Shown: piece by piece, positions 33,303 through 43,122 of the stretch
Layout: every line of letters starts with the position of its first letter
Position numbering within the stretch: the stretch's first letter is position 1
NCBI RefSeq assembly: GCF_005925345.1
Contig: NZ_SSHJ01000004.1
Coordinates: forward strand, 62,001 to 126,000
Origin: Pedobacter ureilyticus
GTDB lineage: Bacteria; Bacteroidota; Bacteroidia; Sphingobacteriales; Sphingobacteriaceae
Direction: 5' to 3'
DNA length: 64,000 nt
Position numbers and translations under genes: made by a program
Notes under the pieces: model-generated
Told to the model about the DNA's origin: nothing
Databases searched by the model: none
Seen by the model: the letters and a program-made list of their open reading frames with translations, nothing else

Positions 33303-34922
33303 ATGAATAAAAAATTTGTATACACCTCACTAGCCTTGGCGCTTAGTTTTGGTGCTTTGGCGCAAGATAAAAACGCCATCAAATTTAGTGCGCCTGTTAA
33401 TAAAGAAAGAGCCTACGAGCACTTGTCTATTTTAGCATCTGATGAGTACGAAGGTCGTGAAACCGGCAAAAAAGGTGCTTGGATGGCCGCCGAATACATC
33501 AAAAAACAATTTCAGAGCTTTGGCTTGGTTGGACCGGTTAAAGGTAGCAAAGACCCTTATTTACAACCTGTTGGCATTTCATCAAAAAAATTAGCAGACG
33601 TAACGTTAAGCGTGGGGGGGCAAAACAAAGAAAACTTAAAAGATTACTACCTAATGGCGCAAACTACACCTGCTGGTGGTTTTAACGTAAAGGCCAACGA
33701 AATCATTTTTGCGGGTTATGGCTTAAATAAAGATGATTTTAACGAATATGCGGGCATTGACGTTGCTGGCAAAGTGGTGTTGATTTTCGCTACCGGCGAC
33801 CCAACCGCGAAAGCCCCTGCACCAACACAGGGCAGAAGAGCACCAAGTAGCGTGGGTAGCCAACAAGCAAAAATAAAATACCTAACAGATCATAAAGCTG
33901 CAGGTGTTTTGGTAATTAATGAGAGAGTAGATAACCTTACCGATGCGGCCAAAGCATACTTGGCAGAAGGGGCCGCCGGCTTAAAAAGGGAAGATGAAGC
34001 TAAAAACTCAAATACATTACCTATAGTAACGGTAGGTACGGCCGTGGCTAACCAAATTTTGGCAGGTGCCAACACCAGCCTGGCCGAGGTAAAGAAAAAA
34101 ATTGCTGAAACTTTGAAACCAGCAACCGTAACCATTAAAACTCCTGTTGCCTTCGCTGCTAAATTAATAGAAGAAGACATCAAAGCAGATAACGTTTTAG
34201 GTTTCTTGGAAGGTTCTGATCCTAAGCTTAAAAATGAAGTATTGGTAGTAACTGGCCACTACGATCATATTGGTTTGGTAAACGACCCAAATGCTACTGA
34301 CAAGGTAAACAACGGCGCCGATGACGATGGATCTGGAACCACAGGCGTATTGATGTTGGCAGAAGCATTTGCGAAGGCTAAAAAAGCAGGCAAAGGCCCT
34401 AAACGCAGTATTTTATTTATGACAGTAGTAGGCGAAGAAAAAGGACTATGGGGCTCTGAGTGGTATTCAGACCATCCAGTATTTCCTTTGGCAAACACCA
34501 TTACCAACCTTAACATTGATATGATAGGCCGTGGCGATGACGACCGCCCAGGCGACAACAATTTTATTTACATTATTGGTTCTAACATGCTGAGCGATGA
34601 TTTAGATAGAATTGGTAAAAAAGCAAATGCCGATTATGTAAACATCGTTCTAGACGAGAAGTACAACAATCGTACAGATCCTAACCGCTTTTACTACCGT
34701 TCAGATCATTATAACTTTGCTAAACATGGTATTCCAGTAATTTTTTATTTTAACGGCGTACACAAAGATTACCACCAGCCAGGAGACGAAGTGAGCAAAA
34801 TAGACTTCCCAATGTTGGCTAAAAGAGCACAGTTGGTTTATTACACCGCTTGGGAACTGGCCAACGGAGAGAAACGCCCGGTAGTAAATAAAAACGACGA
34901 CGGAACGCCTAAAGCTAATTAA
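33303..34922 (+). CDS. M28-family zinc aminopeptidase, secreted
   Basis: A 539-aa protein with signal peptide (about 1-20, ending ALAQ), a PA domain (about 95-250) inserted as in many M28 peptidases, and the peptidase domain (about 290-510). Zinc ligands are visible in TGHYDHIG (His), NNGADDDGSGTTGVL (Asp), VGEEKGLWGSEWY (Glu pair), NIDMIGR (Asp) and RSDHYNFAKHGIP (His). It probably trims N-terminal residues from peptides in the periplasm. It has its own terminator (34946-34975). Confidence 0.94.
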   Translation: MNKKFVYTSLALALSFGALAQDKNAIKFSAPVNKERAYEHLSILASDEYEGRETGKKGAWMAAEYIKKQFQSFGLVGPVKGSKDPYLQPVGISSKKLADVTLSVGGQNKENLKDYYLMAQTTPAGGFNVKANEIIFAGYGLNKDDFNEYAGIDVAGKVVLIFATGDPTAKAPAPTQGRRAPSSVGSQQAKIKYLTDHKAAGVLVINERVDNLTDAAKAYLAEGAAGLKREDEAKNSNTLPIVTVGTAVANQILAGANTSLAEVKKKIAETLKPATVTIKTPVAFAAKLIEEDIKADNVLGFLEGSDPKLKNEVLVVTGHYDHIGLVNDPNATDKVNNGADDDGSGTTGVLMLAEAFAKAKKAGKGPKRSILFMTVVGEEKGLWGSEWYSDHPVFPLANTITNLNIDMIGRGDDDRPGDNNFIYIIGSNMLSDDLDRIGKKANADYVNIVLDEKYNNRTDPNRFYYRSDHYNFAKHGIPVIFYFNGVHKDYHQPGDEVSKIDFPMLAKRAQLVYYTAWELANGEKRPVVNKNDDGTPKAN

Positions 34923-34945
34923 GATTAAAAAATTCCAGAAAATAC

Positions 34946-34975
34946 AATCCCGCTAGATTACCTGGTGGGATTTTT
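34946..34975 (+). terminator. Terminator after the M28 peptidase gene
   Basis: Stem AATCCCGC (34946-34953) with GTGGGATT (34965-34972), one G-T pair, then TTT. Confidence 0.75.
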
Positions 34976-35019
34976 CGTTATATAGGAAACCTAAACGCTT
35001 AAATGTACCTTTGCCCACA

Positions 35020-35565
35020 ATGAAACCTATCTATAACTTAATTTTTTCGGCAACTGTAATAGTCATTTTATCCAGTACTTTTACTTTTGCCCAGCAAGCA
35101 GCTGTCGATAGCAATCTGCTATCGGAGCAACCCAACTTCTTAAAGTCCCGTTTAAAAGCTACCGATACGCTTTTTGTGAAAGATATCAATGTCTTAAAAA
35201 AATTTGTTGAGCTAGATAGTTTGGACATCGAAATATTAAAGCCTCAAATTTTATATACCATTTTGAGCGATAGTAACGTAGACACCACAGTTACCTACAA
35301 AACTTTGGTTGCAGCAGTAAAATCATTTAAGCAAAATATTGGCTACGCAGAGTTTAGAAAAGGAATTTTGCTCTACAAACAAATGGCAAGTATTAAAGTA
35401 AATCCTCAAAATTGGCCAAATGACCAAGCCTTATTTAGAAGACTAGGTTTTACCGAAGCCGATTTAGAAGATTTCTTATCCTTTATCTCTAAACCTGAAC
35501 ACCAAAACATGAACTACAAAGAGGCTTATTTGGCCTACATGAAAGAAATTGACAGCTTACAGTAG
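35020..35565 (+). CDS. Hypothetical secreted protein
   Basis: A 181-aa protein with signal peptide (about 1-22, ending FAQQ). The body is alpha-helical and acidic with LGFTEADLEDFLSFISKPEH and YKEAYLAYMKEID at the end; no family recognised. The start is set at the ATG at 35020 since the upstream TTG (35011) lies in the predicted promoter: TACCTTTG (35006-35013) ends 6 nt before the ATG, so the message would be leaderless or nearly so. Confidence 0.75.
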   Translation: MKPIYNLIFSATVIVILSSTFTFAQQAAVDSNLLSEQPNFLKSRLKATDTLFVKDINVLKKFVELDSLDIEILKPQILYTILSDSNVDTTVTYKTLVAAVKSFKQNIGYAEFRKGILLYKQMASIKVNPQNWPNDQALFRRLGFTEADLEDFLSFISKPEHQNMNYKEAYLAYMKEIDSLQ

Positions 35566-35637
35566 CACATTTACCATCACTTTCAATACTAAGCCCGCTG
35601 CGTTAACCAGCCCGCCGTTTGGTTATTCAAATGAAAC

Positions 35638-35685
35638 AAGAAAGCCATCAACTTTAGTGCTTGCTAGCTAGTTGATGGCTTTCTT
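35638..35685. terminator. Bidirectional terminator between convergent genes
   Basis: Perfect 16-bp stem AAGAAAGCCATCAACT (35638-35653) with AGTTGATGGCTTTCTT (35670-35685). It can end both the plus-strand hypothetical gene and pgi on the minus strand. Confidence 0.85.
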
Positions 35686-35703
35686 TATGGCTTAAGCACC
35701 AGT

Positions 35704-37383
<1,680 letters not shown>

Positions 37384-37497
37384 TTAAAAAGCCACAGATG
37401 CACAGATATAGATTTTTTAAAGGAAATAACACATAGAAGAAATCAACTGTATATTTTTTGGCATAAATGAGCTATCTTGTAAATAAAAACAAAACCT

Positions 37498-37986
37498 ATG
37501 TTAGAAAATTTAGAACAATTAGTAAGAGAAAATTCGCAAGAATTGGTAATTAACAACGCCCAGGTACCTAATGAGCAAAATGAAAATGTAATACAGGCGG
37601 CCTCTGGCTCTATTGTAGATGTTTTGAAAGAGAAAGTTGGTTCTGGTGGCATTGGAGATTTAATCAGTTCATTTACGCAGGGCGGTAACGGCGGCGGACT
37701 TGAACAAATAATAGCAAGCTTTACCGATAAATTAGGCGGCTTGGGGATCAGCGCAGAAACCGCAAAAAGCATTGGCGCATCATTAATTCCAATGGTAATG
37801 TCCAAGTTTTTTAATAAAACCGCCGACCCTAATGACAGCTCATTTGATTTGCAGGATATCTTAGCAAAACTTGGCGGTGCAGATGGCAAGTTTGATTTTA
37901 ACGATGTGAAAGACCTACTAGGCGGAGGAGGCAAAGATAGCACCGAAGGTGGCGGTTTGCTAGATAAACTCAAAGGACTTTTTTAA
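37498..37986 (+). CDS. DUF937-like glycine-rich protein
   Basis: A 162-aa acidic protein of the YidB/DUF937 kind: a helical N-terminus (MLENLEQLVRENSQELVIN), repeated glycine-rich segments (GSGGIGDLISSF, GGGLEQIIASFTDKLGGLG) and a C-terminal GGG/DLLGGGG block. No signal or membrane helix. Known members have no settled function. Followed by a strong terminator (37996-38048). Confidence 0.78.
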   Translation: MLENLEQLVRENSQELVINNAQVPNEQNENVIQAASGSIVDVLKEKVGSGGIGDLISSFTQGGNGGGLEQIIASFTDKLGGLGISAETAKSIGASLIPMVMSKFFNKTADPNDSSFDLQDILAKLGGADGKFDFNDVKDLLGGGGKDSTEGGGLLDKLKGLF

Positions 37987-37995
37987 CAGTTAAGA

Positions 37996-38048
37996 CAGCT
38001 TTGTGGTTAGCCTTTAAAACAAACCACAAAGCTGCACTATTTTTTTTC
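37996..38048 (+). terminator. Terminator after the DUF937-like gene
   Basis: Perfect 13-bp stem CAGCTTTGTGGTT (37996-38008) with AACCACAAAGCTG (38022-38034), then CACTATTTTTTTT. Confidence 0.85.
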
Positions 38049-38116
38049 GCTTTGTAGAGATCAACCGTGCATCTGTGGCTAAAATGAGTTATCTTGTATT
38101 TAAACCTAAAAACTAA

Positions 38117-39418
38117 ATGAAGAAATTTTTACTACTGGGTGTGGCTTTACCTCTAGTTACCGCAGCCCAAAGCAACCTCAAAACAGATGCAGCCAAACGT
38201 AGCGAAGCCATTACACAAAAAGTAATTGATTGGCGTAGAGATTTCCACCAACACCCCGAATTGGGAAACCAAGAAACCCGTACTGCTACAATTATTGCTA
38301 AGCACTTGCAATCTTTAGGCTTGGAAGTGAAAACTGGAGTGGCTAAAACTGGCGTTGTAGCTATTTTAAAGGGAGCTAAGCCTGGACCCGTGGTGGCCTT
38401 ACGAGCTGATATGGATGGCTTACCAGTAACCGAACGTGTAAACTTGCCATTTGCGTCTAAAGTACGCACCACTTACAACGGACAAGAAGTTGGCACCATG
38501 CACGCTTGTGGCCACGACTCGCATGTGGCTATTTTAATGGGCGTAGCCGAAGTGCTTACCGGCATGAAAAAGGATTTGGCAGGCACCGTGAAATTTATTT
38601 TTCAGCCCGCCGAAGAAGGCGCACCCGTGGGTGAAGAAGGTGGCGCAGAGCTGATGGTAAAGGAAGGGGTTTTAGAAAACCCAAAAGTAGAAGTGATTTT
38701 TGGCTTACACATTAATTCGCAAACACCTGTTGGCCAGCTAACCTATAAACCTGGCGGCACCATGGCCGCAGTAAACGACATGAAAATTACTGTAACTGGC
38801 AGGCAAGCGCATGGCGCCTACCCTTGGAGCAGTATAGACCCCATTGTGGTTTCGGCACAGATTATAAATAACCTGCAAACCATTGTGAGCAGAAACTTAA
38901 ATGTAACGGAAAATCCTGGCGTGGTAACCATCGGGAGTATTCAGGGCGGTGTAAGATCTAACATTATCCCAGAGAAAGTAGAAATGCTGGGAACGGTGAG
39001 AAATTTTACCAAAGAAGATGAAGCCATGTTTATTGAACGCATTAAGACCATTGCTACGAAAACCGCCGAAGCTGCAGGCGCCAAAGCCGAAGTGCAAATT
39101 CCATATAGCGCACATTACCCTGTAACCTTTAACGACATCGCTTTAACAGAAAAAATGTTACCTACTTTGCAGTATACCGCAGGGGCGGATAATGTGAAGC
39201 TAAAACCACCTGTTACAGGGGCCGAAGATTTTTCTTTCTTCCAAGAGAAAGTACCAGGATTGTTCTTCTTTTTGGGAGCCATGCCCAAAGGACAAGATCC
39301 GCTTAAAGCACCCTCCCACCATACTCCCGATTTTTTTATTGATGAAAGCAGTTTTAACCTGGGGGTAAAATCCTTATGTAATTTAACTTTGGATTATATG
39401 GGAATGAAGAAAAAATAA
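38117..39418 (+). CDS. M20-family amidohydrolase/carboxypeptidase, secreted
   Basis: A 433-aa protein with signal peptide (about 1-18, ending TAAQS). The M20 zinc-binding set is visible: MHACGHDSHVAILMG, IFQPAEEGAPVGEEGG (catalytic Glu), HINSQTPVGQL and a dimerisation domain (about 205-310), ending PVTGAEDFSFFQEKVPG. It resembles N-acyl or peptide amidohydrolases (IAA-amino acid hydrolase-like). The substrate is unknown. Terminator near 39450-39482. Confidence 0.93.
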   Translation: MKKFLLLGVALPLVTAAQSNLKTDAAKRSEAITQKVIDWRRDFHQHPELGNQETRTATIIAKHLQSLGLEVKTGVAKTGVVAILKGAKPGPVVALRADMDGLPVTERVNLPFASKVRTTYNGQEVGTMHACGHDSHVAILMGVAEVLTGMKKDLAGTVKFIFQPAEEGAPVGEEGGAELMVKEGVLENPKVEVIFGLHINSQTPVGQLTYKPGGTMAAVNDMKITVTGRQAHGAYPWSSIDPIVVSAQIINNLQTIVSRNLNVTENPGVVTIGSIQGGVRSNIIPEKVEMLGTVRNFTKEDEAMFIERIKTIATKTAEAAGAKAEVQIPYSAHYPVTFNDIALTEKMLPTLQYTAGADNVKLKPPVTGAEDFSFFQEKVPGLFFFLGAMPKGQDPLKAPSHHTPDFFIDESSFNLGVKSLCNLTLDYMGMKKK

Positions 39419-39758
39419 TCCGTTTTTATTGCTATTAGGTAGTAACAAGCAGCAGTTTAAACCACGCCTCAACGCTGCTTTTTGGCCATTATTAGAGATT
39501 TAAAAAACAACGGCAAGGTATCCATGCAAGAGCAGTCATCGTCCCGTTTATGTTCACTTAGGCTATTCCAGATTTACCATTGGAATTCGTATCTAAGGAT
39601 TTGTAATTAGGGATATTCGAAACCTGTTATTTGTTGGCGGAAACGCCAACAAAAGAGATGCCCAAGTTGGCGTCCTCGTCAACGTGTATTTGCAACATCT
39701 TGTTTCCAACACCTCGAATTAAAAATCCTACGGTAGAACTTCACAGATAAAGCAATAG
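39419..39758. other. 340-bp gap with hairpins
   Basis: Contains a probable terminator (AGCAGC near 39449 with GCTGCTTTTT near 39475) and a perfect 10-bp hairpin with GAAA tetraloop (TTTGTTGGCG 39630-39639, CGCCAACAAA 39644-39653), followed by a related GTTGGCG...GTCAAC pair. No frame. The hairpin looks like a REP-type repeat. Confidence 0.6.
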
Positions 39759-41252
39759 CTAATTTACTGCCATTACCTCTCCCTCACTTTCATTCCCAGC
39801 TCTATCAACCGCGGTAACTTTGATTGCTGTCAGCGGCGCCGTTGCTTTAGTTTTTGGATTTACTTCAGCTACTTTTGCCACCTGAAAGAAACTACTCTTC
39901 GCATTTAGTGTCCTGTACGTCCATTTATCGCCATACTGTGTGTAAACCACGTACTTAAAAACATCGCTTGCATCTTTTGGTGTCCATTTAATGTAGACGT
40001 CAGCACCTCTATCTTCTTGGGTAACCGAAGGCGCTTGCGGTGCTTTTTTATCTAGCCAAGGCGAAACTGGCACTAAAGCTTCTTCTTTGTACGGTCCTGC
40101 TAACAAATCATTTCTTAAACTTTCGTGCTTGGTTAAAGCGCCAATACTCCAATGTGCTACACCTGGCGATTTTGGTGTAATACCTCTCGAAATCATAATC
40201 TGGTTGATGATTTCATCGCTGTTTTTTTCGCCACCACCAATACCACTGTTTAAGCCTGGCCATAAGTGTCGTCCTTTCGTATTTTCGCCCTGCCACCATC
40301 CCAGCAAAACTGGAAAACTCAACGGGATATTATTGATTTGCCAATACAATTGTGGCATAAAATAATCTATCCAACCTTTGTTTAACCATAATTTGGCATC
40401 AGCATAAAGCTTATCATATTGGTCCATTCCTCTGATAGACTCTGGGTAGCCAGGTCGCCAAATTCCAAACGGACTAATGCCAAACTTCACGTGCTTCTTT
40501 TCTTTTTTGATCTCTTTATAAATCCGTTCTACAAATTTGTTTACCGCATCTCTACGCCAGTCTCCTCTAGCTAACTTACCACCTTTGCTTTGATAAGCGG
40601 CATAACTTTCATCATCAGGGAAATCGGCCCCGCCATTGTATTCTGCGTAGGGATAAAAGTAATCGTCAAAGTGCACGCCATCAATATCGTAACGCTTAAC
40701 AATATCTTTAACCACCGAAGAAGCCAAATCTTGCGTTCCTTTTTTCGAAGGATCGAACCACCAATAACCTTGCTTTAATTTCACCACCAAATCGGGATAT
40801 TTTTTCACTACAGACAAATCACTTACTGCACCGCCTGCCGTATGGTGCGCCCTATAAGGGTTTAACCAAACATGTAATTCTAAACCACGTTCGTGAGCAG
40901 CATTCACCCAAAACTCCAAAGGGTCGTAATACGGATTTGGCGCTTGCCCTTGTACACCTGTTAGGTAATATGACCAGGGTTCGATTTCACTTTTATAAAA
41001 GGCATCTGCCTGCGGTCTGATCTGAAAAATTACCGCATTGAAGTTGTTCTTTTGCAACATGTCTAACAAAGCGATCGCCTCGTCTTTTTGCTGTTGCGTA
41101 GTTAACCCAGGTTTACTTGGCCAATTGATATTAGCAACGCTAGCAACCCAAGCTGCCCTAAATTCGCGTTGTATTTTTGGACCTACATTAATTTGTGCAT
41201 CTGCTTGTACTGAGGCGACAATAAGCAAAACGAGAAGTAATTTTTTAAACAT
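39759..41252 (-). CDS. Family-10-like glycoside hydrolase (DUF187/GHL10), secreted
   Basis: A 497-aa protein with signal peptide (about 1-18, ending VQADAQ). A TIM-barrel domain (about 25-380) has REFRAAWVASVANINWPSKP at its start, DGVHFDDYFYPYAEYNGGAD with acidic residues at strand ends, and GISPFGIWRPGYPES. A C-terminal fibronectin-III-like domain (about 400-495, PPQAPSVTQEDRGADVYIKW region) follows. The start at 41252 puts the signal peptide first; the longer frame adds 39 unrelated residues. Probably acts on cell-wall or surface glycans (YngK-type); substrate unknown. Confidence 0.9.
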   Translation of the reverse strand: MFKKLLLVLLIVASVQADAQINVGPKIQREFRAAWVASVANINWPSKPGLTTQQQKDEAIALLDMLQKNNFNAVIFQIRPQADAFYKSEIEPWSYYLTGVQGQAPNPYYDPLEFWVNAAHERGLELHVWLNPYRAHHTAGGAVSDLSVVKKYPDLVVKLKQGYWWFDPSKKGTQDLASSVVKDIVKRYDIDGVHFDDYFYPYAEYNGGADFPDDESYAAYQSKGGKLARGDWRRDAVNKFVERIYKEIKKEKKHVKFGISPFGIWRPGYPESIRGMDQYDKLYADAKLWLNKGWIDYFMPQLYWQINNIPLSFPVLLGWWQGENTKGRHLWPGLNSGIGGGEKNSDEIINQIMISRGITPKSPGVAHWSIGALTKHESLRNDLLAGPYKEEALVPVSPWLDKKAPQAPSVTQEDRGADVYIKWTPKDASDVFKYVVYTQYGDKWTYRTLNAKSSFFQVAKVAEVNPKTKATAPLTAIKVTAVDRAGNESEGEVMAVN

Positions 41253-41349
41253 GATATTTGGATTTACTTTCAATAATAACATTAAATTCCCTAAATACCG
41301 CAGATATCTGCAAAAAACTACATTTAGTTGCAAAAACACCTGTGCCGTA

Positions 41350-41376
41350 AAAAAAGTCCCGATTTTCATCGGGACC
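41350..41376 (-). terminator. Terminator after the S74-like gene
   Basis: On the minus strand GTCCCGAT-GAAA-ATCGGGAC (41375-41356), a perfect 8-bp stem with GNRA tetraloop, is followed by TTTTTTT. Confidence 0.9.
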
Positions 41377-41384
41377 TTCGCTTG

Positions 41385-41795
41385 CTATTTAGATTTCCTT
41401 AAAGTACTGATTTCTTTTTTCAGCGCTTCTATTTGTAATTGTTGCTCTTTAATACTGCCTACCAAAAGAGGAATTAACGTTTCGTAATCTACCATTGGCA
41501 CCGTAGCTGTTTTGGTACTGTTTTTACCAGCAGTATACGTTTTTTGTTGGTTAACCACCAACTCTGGAGCAACCTTAGCTACTTCTTCTACCGCAAATCC
41601 ACTTTGTTTTTGCGTGCTCAATTTTAATTTACCAGCCCAATCTTTATCGTAACTAAAATTAACTGGAGTTAACTTTAAAACTGTGTTTAATGAGTTGCTG
41701 ATAGAAGTAATTTCGGTTTGTTTAACTGTTTGAGCATTGGTGTTTAGGGCAAAGCCAACCATAGCAATAGCACCTAATAAAAGTGATTTTTTCAT
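41385..41795 (-). CDS. Secreted protein with S74-chaperone-like region
   Basis: A 136-aa protein with signal peptide (about 1-22, ending TNAQT). The body matches the intramolecular chaperone pattern of tail-fibre S74 domains: LTPVNFSYDKD, SGFAVEEVAKVAPELVV, VDYETLIPLLVGSIKEQQLQ then a coiled-coil tail. The upstream fibre or trimeric cargo that these domains normally follow is missing, so it is a short orphan form; the Ser/Lys catalytic dyad cannot be confirmed. Monocistronic with a strong terminator. Confidence 0.75.
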   Translation of the reverse strand: MKKSLLLGAIAMVGFALNTNAQTVKQTEITSISNSLNTVLKLTPVNFSYDKDWAGKLKLSTQKQSGFAVEEVAKVAPELVVNQQKTYTAGKNSTKTATVPMVDYETLIPLLVGSIKEQQLQIEALKKEISTLRKSK

Positions 41796-41902
41796 TGTAA
41801 AATTTGTTCATTAATTGAAATAAAAGCAGGGTGAGGCTAATCACTAATGCTTCATTTCTGTACATGTATAATTAAGAAAATTGGTATTGATTTATTTTTT
41901 TG

Positions 41903-42223
41903 CTAGGAAATAGCAAAATCTGGGGGAGGTGTGGCCAGTGTAATGCAAGCCTCGGGAAGCATCTTTGAAATGTAGGCCGCCAAATTAGCTGTCGAAGTCG
42001 ATATCGGTTTCAAATAATGTACTGGTCTTTCTTGTAAAAAAAGAAACGACGAACTTTCATTCACTTTCTCTTCGCTTTTCTCCGCATTGTCATCGTCCAC
42101 ATCAGTCATTACTGTACTTATAACTGCTTTATCTTGATTTACAAAAACTTGCGCACCGTAAATTAAGCCTAACACAAAGAGCAAGCTAAGTATAAAAATA
42201 TGGCCAAGTTTCTGTTTATTCAT
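41903..42223 (-). CDS. Small membrane-anchored hypothetical protein
   Basis: A 106-aa protein with one N-terminal hydrophobic helix (about 7-25, FILSLLFVLGLIYGAQVF) and a polar acidic outer part with VDDDNAEKSEEKVNES. Start chosen at 42223 (MNKQKLGHIF); the longer frame adds 13 residues of intergenic sequence. Divergent from the ECF sigma gene. No family recognised; it could respond to the same promoter region. Confidence 0.6.
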   Translation of the reverse strand: MNKQKLGHIFILSLLFVLGLIYGAQVFVNQDKAVISTVMTDVDDDNAEKSEEKVNESSSFLFLQERPVHYLKPISTSTANLAAYISKMLPEACITLATPPPDFAIS

Positions 42224-42347
42224 TGGCGCAAATATAAGAGATTGTAAATAAGCGCAAATCATTTATCTGTAATAACAACACCTTGCTTTATGAAAAAGTT
42301 CATTTATCTCATTACTTTTACAAAAACAACTAATCTATAACAATCTA

Positions 42348-42364
42348 TTTAGAATTGTTCTAAA
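42348..42364. promoter_or_regulatory. 17-bp palindromic operator (TTTAGA-N5-TCTAAA)
   Basis: TTTAGAA-TTG-TTCTAAA is a perfect inverted repeat just upstream of the -7 element TATATTTG (42383-42390) of the ECF sigma gene, so it overlaps where the -33 element is expected. The half-sites are the same as in the operator at 3236-3260 before the TonB receptor. Confidence 0.6.
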
Positions 42365-42382
42365 CAAAAAGGAGGAATTTTT

Positions 42383-42390
42383 TATATTTG
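42383..42390 (+). promoter_or_regulatory. -7 element of the ECF sigma operon
   Basis: TATATTTG, 11 nt before the start codon at 42402. The region where -33 should lie is covered by the palindrome at 42348-42364; no good TTTG is present, consistent with regulated or non-housekeeping use. Confidence 0.5.
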
Positions 42391-42401
42391 CCTCCCATAT
42401 T

Positions 42402-42938
42402 ATGCATACCGAGCTTTGGGATAAAATTCGTATAGGTGATACACAGGCCATGAAAACTTTGTATCAAGCCTGCTACCAGCAGCTATATGCCTATGGCTTT
42501 CGGCTAATTGCAGATAAGGAACAAACGCAAGATGGTATTCACGAACTTTTTTGCGAATTATGGGAAAAGCAAAATACCCTACCACAAGTAAGCCAAGTTT
42601 TGGCCTACCTAAAAATCTGTTTGCGAAACAAATTGTTAAAACAGCTAAAAAAAGGTTTGCTTACCCAAAGCATGGATGATTTTACCGAAACAGAAAACCT
42701 CATCGAATTTTCTTACGAAGACTTGTTAATTGCAGCCCAACAAGACGAGGCTGGTAAACGCGAACTTAGATTAGGCATAGCACAATTAACAGCTACCCAA
42801 AGGGAAATTATTAAACTACGGTATTTTGAGGGATTAGACTATCAAGCCATTGCCCTAAAATTAAACCTTAAACCTCGTACTGTTTACAACCACGTACATA
42901 CGGCAATTACCAAATTAAGAGATCTGCTAAAGATTTAA
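42402..42938 (+). CDS. ECF-type RNA polymerase sigma factor
   Basis: A 178-aa sigma factor. Region 2 (about 20-85, YQACYQQLYAYGFRLIAD and DGIHELFCELWEK) and region 4 (about 125-175, LTATQREIIKLRYFEGLDYQ, IALKLNLKPRTVYNHVHTAI) are present; regions 1 and 3 are absent. The next gene is a FecR anti-sigma factor and then STN-type SusC, so the pair forms a surface-signalling switch. Controlled by the palindrome at 42348-42364. Confidence 0.95.
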   Translation: MHTELWDKIRIGDTQAMKTLYQACYQQLYAYGFRLIADKEQTQDGIHELFCELWEKQNTLPQVSQVLAYLKICLRNKLLKQLKKGLLTQSMDDFTETENLIEFSYEDLLIAAQQDEAGKRELRLGIAQLTATQREIIKLRYFEGLDYQAIALKLNLKPRTVYNHVHTAITKLRDLLKI

Positions 42939-42994
42939 TGTGCTGTAGCTGCAAACATCATGAAATTACCAAATGCAAGGCCTTACTTTAAAAA

Positions 42995-43021
42995 TTAAGT
43001 TACTTAAAATAAGCAACTTAA
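42995..43021. repeat. 12-bp inverted repeat between the sigma factor and FecR genes
   Basis: TTAAGTTACTTA (42995-43006) and TAAGCAACTTAA (43010-43021) pair with one mismatch around AAA. A TTTTTTT run follows about 14 nt later. It could be an operator or a weak attenuator. Confidence 0.5.
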
Positions 43022-43122
43022 AAGATAATCACCACTTTTTTTAATTTTCTTCTGGTAAAAAAAAGATGTTTTTAGCTCTTAGTTATGTAGGCCCTTAAAA
43101 GCCAAACCTAACTAAACTAAAC

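Larger units (their letters stand above)
37391..38079. repeat. 13-bp inverted pair flanking the DUF937-like gene
   Basis: GCCACAGATGCAC (37391-37403) and GTGCATCTGTGGC (38067-38079) are exact reverse complements on either side of the DUF937-like gene. CACAGATGCACAGAT words of this kind are frequent between genes in Bacteroidota. Confidence 0.6.

Noticed and set aside
41253..41369. 39-residue N-terminal extension of the GHL10 protein
   Set aside because: It precedes a clear signal peptide starting MFKKLLLVLL and has intergenic composition.
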